Source: [Limnothrix rosea] IAM M-220
GTDB lineage: Bacteria > Cyanobacteriota > Cyanobacteriia > Cyanobacteriales > MRBY01
NCBI RefSeq assembly: GCF_001904615.1
Contig: NZ_MRBY01000021.1
Coordinates: 1-62,553, forward strand
DNA length: 62,553 nt
Direction of reading: 5' to 3'
Shown here: piece after piece, positions 55,052 to 62,553 of the stretch
Numbering within the stretch: position 1 is the first letter of the stretch
Layout: each line of letters starts with the position of its first letter
Made by a program: the position numbers and the translations under genes
Notes under the pieces: model-generated
Databases searched by the model: none
Told to the model about the DNA's origin: nothing
Seen by the model: only the letters and a program-made list of their open reading frames with translations

Positions 55052-55516
55052 ATGGCTATTCCAGAATCCGTTAAAGTTTGGTCTCAGTTTGGTCACCCTG
55101 TCATGATGTGGGTACTGTTTGGTCTCACAATTTACGCCATGTACCTCGGCGTTCAAATTCGCCGTACTCGCTCTGCGGAAAAAGAAGTCCGCAAAGAACT
55201 GATCAAAAAACAGTTTAATTTAAAGCATCACCAAATCGGTTCTGTTTTACTGGCCTTAATGGTGCTTGGGACTCTCGGTGGCATGGCCGTGACCTACATC
55301 AACAACGGTAAGCTTTTTGTTGGTCCCCACCTGATTGTTGGTTTGATCATGACTGGTATCATTGCTGTGTCCGCAGCTCTCACCCCCTATATGCAACGGG
55401 GTAATGAGCTAGCACGTATTTCTCACATCGGTTTAAATACAGTCCTTGTTGGTTTATTTGGCTGGCAAGCGGTTTCTGGTATGGACATTGTGATCAATAT
55501 TATTGGTCGGATGTAA
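55052..55516 (+). CDS. DUF4079 family membrane protein
   Basis: A 154-residue protein with four hydrophobic segments (about 18-35, 62-82, 92-112 and 123-145) and conserved histidines (H15, H58/H59, H125 region: GHPVMMW, LKHHQIGS, ISHIGLN). This is the DUF4079 family of cyanobacteria and plants, whose layout resembles cytochrome b561-like proteins; heme binding is an inference. Start ATG 55052 (MAIPESVKVW); the open frame begins at 55019. A weak GAGG lies about 14-18 bases upstream. Confidence 0.85.
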   Translation: MAIPESVKVWSQFGHPVMMWVLFGLTIYAMYLGVQIRRTRSAEKEVRKELIKKQFNLKHHQIGSVLLALMVLGTLGGMAVTYINNGKLFVGPHLIVGLIMTGIIAVSAALTPYMQRGNELARISHIGLNTVLVGLFGWQAVSGMDIVINIIGRM

Positions 55517-55557
55517 TAGCTTCTGTGGCAAAAGAGTTCCTTTGATAACGAGTTTTT

Positions 55558-56331
55558 TTACAACGCAATATGTTGAGTGGGGGCATTGGCTGGGTCAATG
55601 TCCTCTTTTTGTTGGGGAACTGGTGGGACGACCTCAGGGGCACTATCGCGGGGAATAAAGGTACAGGCGCTGGCACTCTTGGGGGGCCTCGGCAGATTTA
55701 AGGTGCGGTGAAAGTCTTGCTGCACTTTTACGGTTAATCGCGGGGAAATCTGGGCAACAATGCTGGATAGGAGGCGATCGCCGGTAGATTTGAGGACATT
55801 GCGGGGAAGTTTATAAATAAATTTAGGAAACTGAACAGTCACATTCAGGTCTAGTTGCCAATCGACTTGGGTGATGTGCTGGGGAATCGGGCGATCGCCG
55901 AATAGCTTTTCAGCCTTTTTAACATTGTGAATGGCCGCGTCCCAGGTCGTACCACTCAGCTGCATTGCCGCCTGATAATCAATCGCATAGCCCAGATAAG
56001 GCTCATCAGGAATCGGCACATTGTACATTTTGTAATTTGCTTCAACCGGTGGGTCCAGCAACACAGCGATCTTTGGCTCCACTTCATAGCCAAAATTGCC
56101 AAATTTACCCACAGTGAGGATGTAGCCTTTTTCGGTAAAAGGTTCTACTTTCATCGGGTGAGCGCAACGGCAAAACCAACCGCTATGGCAATTTAGATAG
56201 TCTGTCACCACCTCAGGAGCCGCGTACATCAGCATAATGCCCTTGTAATGAGTCTGGAAATGCATTGGCGGAAAGCCATCACTATGCTTGGTTATATCTG
56301 TAGCAGAAGACGAAGATTCTGAAACGCCCAT
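55558..56331 (-). CDS. DUF1997 family protein
   Basis: A 257-residue soluble protein of the DUF1997 family found in cyanobacteria and green plants. Conserved parts: FQTHYKGIMLMYAAPEVVTD, DYLNCHSGWFCRCAHPMKVE, GYILTVGKFGNFGYEVEPKI and QVDWQLDLNVTVQFPKFIYK. The fold is thought to be START-like and lipid-related, which I cannot confirm here. The C-terminal 45 residues are a Pro-rich tail. Start ATG 56331; convergent with the DUF4079 gene. Confidence 0.85.
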   Translation of the reverse strand: MGVSESSSSATDITKHSDGFPPMHFQTHYKGIMLMYAAPEVVTDYLNCHSGWFCRCAHPMKVEPFTEKGYILTVGKFGNFGYEVEPKIAVLLDPPVEANYKMYNVPIPDEPYLGYAIDYQAAMQLSGTTWDAAIHNVKKAEKLFGDRPIPQHITQVDWQLDLNVTVQFPKFIYKLPRNVLKSTGDRLLSSIVAQISPRLTVKVQQDFHRTLNLPRPPKSASACTFIPRDSAPEVVPPVPQQKEDIDPANAPTQHIAL

Positions 56332-56470
56332 AAAAATTACAAAACAAGGAATACACTCGTTGTACCTAAAATCATGCCTGCTTTTCTACAAAGTTGCATC
56401 CCTAGGAATACCGATTCGTTATATTTAACAGGACTTTATTTTAACTTTTTGTAACAAAAGAGGCTTTGAG

Positions 56471-57130
56471 ATGAAAATTTTGGTGGCTGGTGCAACGGGA
56501 GAAACGGGTCGTCTAATCGTAAAAGAACTGGTAAAGCGCAATATTGCAGTGCGAGCGATGGTTCGGGATCTGGAAAAAGCGAAGGAAATCCTCCCGGCCA
56601 ATGTGGATTATGTCGTCGCAGATTTGCAGAAAAAAGAAACTCTAGAGGTGGCGATCGCCGACTGTGACTATGTAATTTCCGCTGCAGCCTCCCGTCCTAG
56701 CCTTAATATCGCTGGATTTTACCAAGTCGATTATGTCGGCACCAAAAATCTCATCGATGTAGCCGAAGCCAAAGGCATAAAGCAATTTATCCTCGTCACT
56801 TCCCTATGCACCTCTAAGTTTTTCCATCCCCTCAATATCTTTGGCTTAGTACTTTTCTGGAAAAAACAAGCAGAAGAATATCTCATTGGAAGTTCCCTCA
56901 AATATACAATTGTGCGCCCCGGTGGTTTAAGCACAGAAAAAATTGCCCCGGTTGTGGTTTCAGGGGCAGATACCCTATTTGAAGGGCGTATTCCCCGTCA
57001 GCTTGTCGCCGAAATTTGTGTCGCAGCCCTTGGTGATCCCCATACGCTTGATCAAGTTATTGAAGCGGTCACCGACGAAAAAGCCCCCGAAAAACCCTAT
57101 GCAGAACTCTTTGAGGCGATCGCCTCCTAA
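56471..57130 (+). CDS. NAD(P)H-binding atypical SDR protein
   Basis: A 219-residue atypical short-chain dehydrogenase. The N-terminal nucleotide motif is VAGATGETGRLIVKELVKRN with R28/R32 suited to NADPH. It resembles the cyanobacterial Ycf39/UOS1 and TIC62-like group, in which the classical YxxxK is often absent; I see no clear YxxxK. Role unknown; relatives help photosystem assembly or bind membranes. Start ATG 56471 with a preceding GAGG-like AGAGG. It ends at a HIP1 site. Confidence 0.85.
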   Translation: MKILVAGATGETGRLIVKELVKRNIAVRAMVRDLEKAKEILPANVDYVVADLQKKETLEVAIADCDYVISAAASRPSLNIAGFYQVDYVGTKNLIDVAEAKGIKQFILVTSLCTSKFFHPLNIFGLVLFWKKQAEEYLIGSSLKYTIVRPGGLSTEKIAPVVVSGADTLFEGRIPRQLVAEICVAALGDPHTLDQVIEAVTDEKAPEKPYAELFEAIAS

Positions 57131-57549
57131 ACGAACGAATCACACCGAACACCTAGCCCAGAAGAGCATTTCGGGAAACACCCAGCAGGGAAAGACAAAG
57201 CAAACCGAGAAAAATTTGCCAAAAAATAACCGCCATTGCCAACCAATTTTTTAGCAAACTAGCATCTTCACAAAATGTCGTTGAAGAGTAATCGGTCAGT
57301 TGCGACAGTTATCGGGCGGTTCCCGCACCGCCCCTAGCAATGGCCCATTCAAATATCAAATACTCAAAAGTGTCTTTTGTGCCCTTAAAACTCGCTTCCC
57401 TGTGACTGAGATCAACGGACATTTACCCAATCCTTGACTATGGTAGAGATATCAAACTAGGGACAAATTCGGGGAATGTCTTATGGGTGTACCGCGTGAA
57501 CAAACAGTCCCATCCGGAAGTCAATGGCCCCATCGCAGAAGCAATTTTC
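57131..57549. other. 419-bp intergenic region, no feature recognised
   Basis: Contains no supported gene or hairpin with a T-run. It should hold the promoter of the GAF-like gene starting at 57550 or 57487. Confidence 0.5.
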
Positions 57550-59745
57550 ATGGAAGACCAACCTCTTTTACTCGTCGACAATCCCCTGAGTGATCCGTTC
57601 AATATTGCCGCCGATTTTGCTGGGCAAAATATTTCTTGGCACGACCTACTGCATAAACACAGTAAATTACTCATGGCAGTCCTTGAACCCGGCTCCTTTG
57701 TGCTGAGAAAAATTAATCATGCCTTTGAAACACTGACAGGCCTTGATCAACAGCAGTTACCGCTAAATCATCAAAATATCTGCATTTTTGATCTACTCGC
57801 AGATGTGGACGACAACTTCCCCGAACAGCTATACCGCCGTCATTTATTGCCCCTCGTACTGCGGGATGTCTATGGTATTTGCCATGATCGTTGGCGCTTC
57901 CTCGATGAACCTTTAGTTGCCACATTTCGGCCAACTGGAACGACCGAACCTCGCTACATTCAGTTTTGGTTGCGATCGCAGCATCTCCATGTCCAGCGGA
58001 TAAATCCCGACCTCGATGAATTCGCTGGTTTTGGTCTCCGGAGTATTGCTCCTGAAGATATTGTGCTGTACCCCGAATGGGAGCAACATCTGAATCTTGA
58101 TAATTACAAAGTGACGGGTCAGTGGCTATGGGAAGGGTTAGATGTTACAAACCGTGAATTACTGCAGCGTTTAATTGCCTCCCTTGTTGATCGCGAGTCG
58201 ATTTTTGAGGAAGAGAAATTTCAAAGTCTGACCCAGCAGATGAAATCGCTCTTTCGCTCCCATGGGGGCATTTTGCTCAGTGTCCAACACGAAAAAATCA
58301 AACTGTATCGCATTAAAAACGGCAGAATTCGGCAAACGACGCTTTCTTCCCTGCATTCCCTTGATAATTCTCATTTTTTGCAGGCGGCATCCCACAATCA
58401 TGTCCTGAATGTACCGGATCTCAAATCCCATTGTGTTACGGAGTTTGAGAAGAAACTGGTCAGCCAAGGTATCCGTTCTATGCTGCTCATTCCGTTGGTT
58501 TTAGCGTGCCAGCAGGAAAATAGCGACACGCAGCAGTTGATGGGCATGGTGGTCATGCTCAGCGATCGCCGCAATAATTTTGACCACCTAGATATTAGCC
58601 ACGGCCAAAAACTGATTCCCGCTTTAAGAACGGCTCTGCGTACGGCGAATCAATTGCCCTTTAATCATATTCACCCGTCTGTGGAATGGCGTTTCCGCGA
58701 AGAGGCAGAACGTCGTAGTTGGGGCTTGCCGCCGGCTCCGATTATTTTCGAGAAAGTCTATCCCATGTATGGCATCTCGGATATTCGTGGTTCTTCTGAG
58801 GAACGCAACCACGCAGTGCAAAGGGATCTACTAGAGCAATATACTTTGGCGATCGCCGTGATTGATGCCGTTTTAGAACAACAAAATATTTCGTTTTTAC
58901 AGCAGCTCCACCTCAATATCACCGAAAAAGCCCAACGTCTCGCGGAAGGTATTCATGTCGAAGACGAAGTGACGGCAATCGAGTATCTACGGCAACATCT
59001 TGAGATCTATTTTGACTATTTTCAAACCCTAAAAGGTCAAGTCCCCAAGGCGATCGCCACCTATAAAGCCGCCTGCGACAATTCCCAAGGCTCTGCTTGC
59101 TCAGCCCGTGAACATTACGACTACATGATCCACGACATTACCAGTCGCCTACGCAAAACATGGGAGTACTGGCAACAGAAAATGCAGGCAATCATTCCCC
59201 ATTACTGCGATGTCGAAGTCACCGATGGCATTGACCACATGATCTATTGCGGTGCAGCTATTAACCCCAGCTTTTCCCCCTTTCATCTCCATGCCCTACG
59301 CTACGAACAGATCCGCGCCGTGTGTGACTGTGCCCGCACCTGCCTCCAGCTAAAAAATGACTACGACACCACTATCGAAGTAACTCATTTGGTGCTCATC
59401 CAAGACATTACTATCGACATTTACCACGACGAACAAACCGAAAAAAGCTTCGATGTGCGCGGCAGCAAAGATACCCGCTACGAAATCGTAAAAAAACGCA
59501 TCGACAAAGGCCGCGATCTCAATACAAAAAGCCGCATTACCCAGCCCGGTATGTTGACAATTGTGTATTCCACCGACGACGAATGGGATCAATATCGGCA
59601 ATATGTCCATTATTTACAGCGGGAGAAATGGCTAGACACAGAAGTTGAATCCGGTACAGTCGAACCATTACAAGGAGTGACCGGATTGAAATATGCACGA
59701 ATGCGAATTCTGCCAGACTTGCCAGAAGCGAAGATTACCACCTAG
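57550..59745 (+). CDS. Large GAF-like/PAS-like signalling protein, function unknown
   Basis: A 731-residue soluble protein (752 from a GTG at 57487). The N-terminal region has a PAS-like portion (about 40-140, LRKINHAFETLTGLDQQQLP), the middle a GAF-like domain (about 235-390, with SQGIRSMLLIPLVLAC and LMGMVVMLSDR), then a conserved segment PMYGISDIRGSSEERNHAVQ and a helical C-terminal half with cysteines (SACSAR, VCDCARTCL). No kinase, cyclase or HTH domain is present. It lies about 115 bases upstream of the DICT-GAF histidine kinase gene on the same strand, which suggests one signalling unit. Start 57550 is favoured because MEDQPLLLVDNP looks like an N-terminus. Confidence 0.7.
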   Translation: MEDQPLLLVDNPLSDPFNIAADFAGQNISWHDLLHKHSKLLMAVLEPGSFVLRKINHAFETLTGLDQQQLPLNHQNICIFDLLADVDDNFPEQLYRRHLLPLVLRDVYGICHDRWRFLDEPLVATFRPTGTTEPRYIQFWLRSQHLHVQRINPDLDEFAGFGLRSIAPEDIVLYPEWEQHLNLDNYKVTGQWLWEGLDVTNRELLQRLIASLVDRESIFEEEKFQSLTQQMKSLFRSHGGILLSVQHEKIKLYRIKNGRIRQTTLSSLHSLDNSHFLQAASHNHVLNVPDLKSHCVTEFEKKLVSQGIRSMLLIPLVLACQQENSDTQQLMGMVVMLSDRRNNFDHLDISHGQKLIPALRTALRTANQLPFNHIHPSVEWRFREEAERRSWGLPPAPIIFEKVYPMYGISDIRGSSEERNHAVQRDLLEQYTLAIAVIDAVLEQQNISFLQQLHLNITEKAQRLAEGIHVEDEVTAIEYLRQHLEIYFDYFQTLKGQVPKAIATYKAACDNSQGSACSAREHYDYMIHDITSRLRKTWEYWQQKMQAIIPHYCDVEVTDGIDHMIYCGAAINPSFSPFHLHALRYEQIRAVCDCARTCLQLKNDYDTTIEVTHLVLIQDITIDIYHDEQTEKSFDVRGSKDTRYEIVKKRIDKGRDLNTKSRITQPGMLTIVYSTDDEWDQYRQYVHYLQREKWLDTEVESGTVEPLQGVTGLKYARMRILPDLPEAKITT

Positions 59746-59860
59746 GCAAAAATGTTCACTAAAAATTGATCAATGGTAGGGAATCAAGGATAATCAGGTT
59801 GATTCCCGTGTCAGAATGCCAAATCTTCGGCGATATCCCAAAGGATCACAGCATTTTTCA

Positions 59861-61891
59861 ATGAGCACTCACCCCTCAATTGTCGAGCAATTACTTGCCG
59901 CAGTACCCAACGGGCAACCACAACTTTACTTTAAGTCCTCTCTGACGGCCCTATCCCACGCCATGGAGGATCAGGTGCTGGCCGGATCTGGCTCGCCACT
60001 GGTCATTGCAAGTTTTCAGCAAGAGCGCTATTACCGTCAAGAGGCTAACCGTTATCGTCGTATTGCGGCCATCTCTGATCAGGTGTATGTGTTTGCTGCG
60101 CCGGAGACAGAATTTAAAAATGCTTCTAAGGAATTTGAGATGGTGGCCTTCGAGCCGGAGGATAGCCTCAGTAATGAATGGCATCTCATTGTGATTGGGG
60201 AAAATTTTGCCAGTTGTCTTGTGTGTCGGGAAAAAGTCGTCACTCCCGGCAGCAATGAAAGTTTTGCGGCGGACAATTCACGACGGTTTGAAGGTCTATG
60301 GACAGAAGATCGTCGCATTACGGAAAAGGCCGCTGATATTTTATTGGATCGTGTGTTGGTCTATCGTCCTGAACTGGCGGAAAAAATCAAAATGGCAAAG
60401 GACACCTATTTTTCAGGGGTTCCGGCAGACATTATTGAGCAGGCTCCCCATTCTACTGCTGATCCGTTTGTGCAACGGCTGATTAATTATTTGCAGGCGA
60501 GTCAGTACAAAATCATCAAAGCTAATCGTTCTCTCTCTAATAAGGAGCAAAAGGAACGACTGATTAATACTGTGACCGCAGCAATTCGGCGATCGCTGGA
60601 TACGGAAGATATTTTACAAGTAGCAGTCGAGAGTCTGGGGGAAGGTCTGGGGGTTTGTCGCTGTATTATTTACCGCTGTGAGGAAAATTCTGAAACGGCA
60701 ACCATTGGCCACGAATTCCTCACGGGTGAGCAAATTTCTGTTAAAAGCCAAAGTTGGCCGCTAAAAAATAATCCCCTCTTTCAAGAAGTTGTGGCCCTTG
60801 GTGAGCCGCTAGGGGTCGATCAAACTGCGAATGATCCCTATTTTGTTAAAGGTGAAATTCAGCAGTTGGCACAGAACTGTTCCATTGTGTCGTGGCTCCT
60901 TGTGCCGATTTTGTATCAGGGTCGCTTGCTAGGCATGATCGAACTACACCACTGCGACGCGGAGTCGATCCATTGGCGACCGGAAGATGTTGCCCTCGTC
61001 GGGGCGATCGCCGTGCAGGTAGGTGTGGCGCTAATTCAAGCCGAAGCCTACAACAACCTCGAAGAAGTTAACGAGCAATTAGAAGCCCTTGATCGTACCC
61101 GTTCTAACCTTGTGGCGATTACAGGACATGAATTGCGGACACCCTTATCCACCATTCAAGTCTGTCTCGAAAGTTTGGCGACGGAACCCGATATGCCCGA
61201 CGAGTTACGCCAAGTGATGCTCGAAACAGCCCTACAGGATGCCGAACGATTGCGGACATTGGTACAGGATTTTCTCACCCTGTCTAAACTGGAAAGCGGC
61301 CGAGTGGAATGGACAGAAGAACCACTACTATTGCGGGAATGTGTCGAGCTTGCCATGAGTCATATGCGTGCACGTCGTCTCCAAAGTGGTGGTAGGGCAC
61401 TACCTAATCTCATTAACAATGTTTCTGCTGATTTGCCCTTAGTACAGGCTGATGGTGAATGGCTTGTGGAAGTGATCGCGAAGCTATTGGACAATGCCTG
61501 CAAATTTACGGAAGAATCCGGCACAGTAGAAATTAATGTGACGGCCGCAGATCCAGATCAGTTAACGCTAAGTATCGCCGATGATGGACGTGGCATTGAA
61601 CCGAAGCGCCTCGAAACAATTTTTAATTTGTTCTACCAAGAAGAGGGAGCACTACGGCGTAGTGCTGGTGGTACAGGTATGGGTTTAGCCATCTGTCGGC
61701 AAATTGTTACCGGCTGGAATGGTGCCATCTGGGCAGAGTCTGAGGGGAAAGATACAGGCAGCCAGTTTTCCTTCACCATTCCGGTGTTTGATTTAGAATC
61801 TTTGCCCCCAAAAGTTGAGCGTACAAGTCTCGTGCTCCAGCCCCGTGCGAGACGGCAGAATCGCAGAAGAAGATCCACAAGGGCAAAGTAA
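59861..61891 (+). CDS. DICT-GAF sensor histidine kinase
   Basis: A 676-residue soluble kinase. An N-terminal DICT-like domain (about 10-165) resembles the input module found in cyanobacterial two-component and cyclase proteins; a GAF domain follows (about 240-395, with LLGMIELHHCDAESIHWRPE), then the kinase core: H423 in AITGHELRTPLSTIQ, N box LLDNACKF, G1 DDGRGI, F/G2 NLFYQEEG and GGTGMGLAICRQIV. The tail is Arg-rich (RARRQNRRRRSTRAK) and could bind nucleic acid or membrane. Start ATG 59861 (MSTHPSIVEQ); an upstream ATG at 59816 is less likely. Its regulator is not adjacent. Confidence 0.9.
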   Translation: MSTHPSIVEQLLAAVPNGQPQLYFKSSLTALSHAMEDQVLAGSGSPLVIASFQQERYYRQEANRYRRIAAISDQVYVFAAPETEFKNASKEFEMVAFEPEDSLSNEWHLIVIGENFASCLVCREKVVTPGSNESFAADNSRRFEGLWTEDRRITEKAADILLDRVLVYRPELAEKIKMAKDTYFSGVPADIIEQAPHSTADPFVQRLINYLQASQYKIIKANRSLSNKEQKERLINTVTAAIRRSLDTEDILQVAVESLGEGLGVCRCIIYRCEENSETATIGHEFLTGEQISVKSQSWPLKNNPLFQEVVALGEPLGVDQTANDPYFVKGEIQQLAQNCSIVSWLLVPILYQGRLLGMIELHHCDAESIHWRPEDVALVGAIAVQVGVALIQAEAYNNLEEVNEQLEALDRTRSNLVAITGHELRTPLSTIQVCLESLATEPDMPDELRQVMLETALQDAERLRTLVQDFLTLSKLESGRVEWTEEPLLLRECVELAMSHMRARRLQSGGRALPNLINNVSADLPLVQADGEWLVEVIAKLLDNACKFTEESGTVEINVTAADPDQLTLSIADDGRGIEPKRLETIFNLFYQEEGALRRSAGGTGMGLAICRQIVTGWNGAIWAESEGKDTGSQFSFTIPVFDLESLPPKVERTSLVLQPRARRQNRRRRSTRAK

Positions 61892-62000
61892 TTTGCGAGG
61901 GATTTTTATGGTCACTTCATCTCCCATTGAGTGGCCATATCTCGACGATGGTCATTGCTTGCGTAAATGAATGTTTGAGTTGTGAGTTCGTGAATTTTCC

Positions 62001-62222
62001 TCACAAATCGATAAGTTTATCGATAAGTTTATCGCCTAGGCTAGCGAGATTAGTACAAAGGTCTTGGAGTTCAAGGGTTGGGGATTTTTCAACGGGCTTC
62101 ATGTACTTTGCTAGCATTTCACCAATCTCCGACTGTTTATAGTCAAAACTGCCAAGATCAAGATATTGGATCGGCTTCGTCGTCTTATTTTGTATGGGTT
62201 TACTATGTCCATTGGCTTCAAC
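62001..62222 (-). pseudogene. Possible minus-strand gene fragment, unidentified
   Basis: A minus-strand frame free of stops from 62222 to a TGA at 62001 reads PIQYLDLGSFDYKQSEIGEM, then LAKYMKPVEKSPTLELQDLC and a DKLIDKLIDL end. It has protein-like composition, but its 5' end is blocked by a TAA and the first ATG leaves only about 40 residues. It may be the tail of a decayed gene; I do not recognise it. The plus-strand frame at 61927-62142 is its antisense shadow. Confidence 0.35.
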
Positions 62223-62476
62223 TTAAGCAGGAAAAACTTGCTGTGTAAGGATTTCACATTCCACTAATACGCCCTGATAACATCTCCAGCCCATGCAATA
62301 CACAGGATATCTATTGATTTGGGGGCTTTGAAAATCAAGAAGCCATGGGCCTTAGACTTAAAAAACCTGAGTTCGGTTTAAGAATGGTCTAGGATGACGA
62401 CGCGGTGAAAGGGAGAGCGAGTGATGGGGAGATTTTTCATTCAAATAATTCTAATGCGGGTGTCCGTTGATATCCC

Positions 62477-62553
62477 GTGCCTCCCAATCCCAATGTCCCC
62501 GTGTCTCCCAATCCCAATGTCCCCGTGCCTCCCCCTCTCCGTGTCTCCCGATC
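62477..62553. repeat. 24-bp tandem repeat, STRR-like (GTG(C/T)CTCCCAATCCC...)
   Basis: Two tandem 24-base copies (62477-62500 and 62501-62524), which differ at one base (C or T), and a partial third up to the window edge. The array continues beyond the window. The same CCGTGTCTCCC vocabulary is seen at 10279-10345 and, on the other strand, at 49111-49168. Confidence 0.75.

Noticed and set aside
61927-62142. 71-codon plus-strand frame near the window end
   Set aside because: Ser-rich shadow of a more protein-like minus-strand frame (62001-62222).

Overview
The window is chromosomal DNA of a phycobilisome-containing cyanobacterium. Evidence: ndhF, psaE, ycf34, a three-domain petH with a CpcD-like N-terminus, a cyanobacterial-type gshA, many cyanobacterium-specific DUF genes (DUF1361, DUF1824, DUF1997, DUF4079, DUF4399, DUF6391) and dense HIP1 palindromes (GCGATCGC). 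The PetH sequence and gene set suggest the Picosynechococcus / Synechococcus PCC 7002 / Limnothrix rosea group; this is an inference, not a database result. I saw no rRNA, tRNA or CRISPR array.

Layout. 0.1-4.4 kb: membrane protein, SDR, murD, an OmpR-type regulator and, just upstream of it on the same strand, a free-standing DXCF-type cyanobacteriochrome GAF protein. 4.9-10.1 kb: petH, ndhF and a DUF389 membrane protein. 10.4-18.6 kb: a catalytically dead orthocaspase with a membrane anchor, rpmF, DUF1361, a small M23 peptidase, nagA/purE (divergent), a MOSC-ATL fusion and DUF4399. 18.6-19.7 kb: a graveyard of mobile and accessory remnants (IS982 and IS3 transposase pieces, 5'-truncated xisH, chimeric xisI-like ORF). 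19.7-31.4 kb: ogt, histidine kinase, hypotheticals, GNAT, VWA, S4, dienelactone hydrolase, LysM-M23 peptidase, trmL, gshA. 31.5-37.0 kb: small coiled-coil protein, cobA, envelope and hypothetical proteins, two tandem TPR-like paralogues, mltA. 37.1-39.3 kb: a long prokaryotic Argonaute with an intact DEDD tetrad and a complete 5'-phosphate pocket, followed by a decayed oxidoreductase. 39.6-56.3 kb: housekeeping (trpD, peptide-binding lipoprotein, FAH, rpsF, ycf34, gltX, psaE, S2P protease, ruvB, sugar nucleotidyltransferase, ankyrin protein, DUF4079, DUF1997). 56.5-61.9 kb: NAD-binding protein, a large GAF-like protein and a DICT-GAF histidine kinase. The last 0.6 kb holds a possible gene fragment and a tandem repeat.

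Working together: petH, ndhF, psaE and ycf34 serve photosynthetic electron flow; murD, two M23 peptidases, mltA and nagA serve the cell wall; cobA feeds siroheme/cobalamin. Signalling is rich (cyanobacteriochrome plus OmpR regulator, two histidine kinases, a GAF-like protein). The best candidate for an exciting system is the stand-alone Argonaute, probably a DNA-guided nuclease; the cyanobacteriochrome/regulator pair is second.
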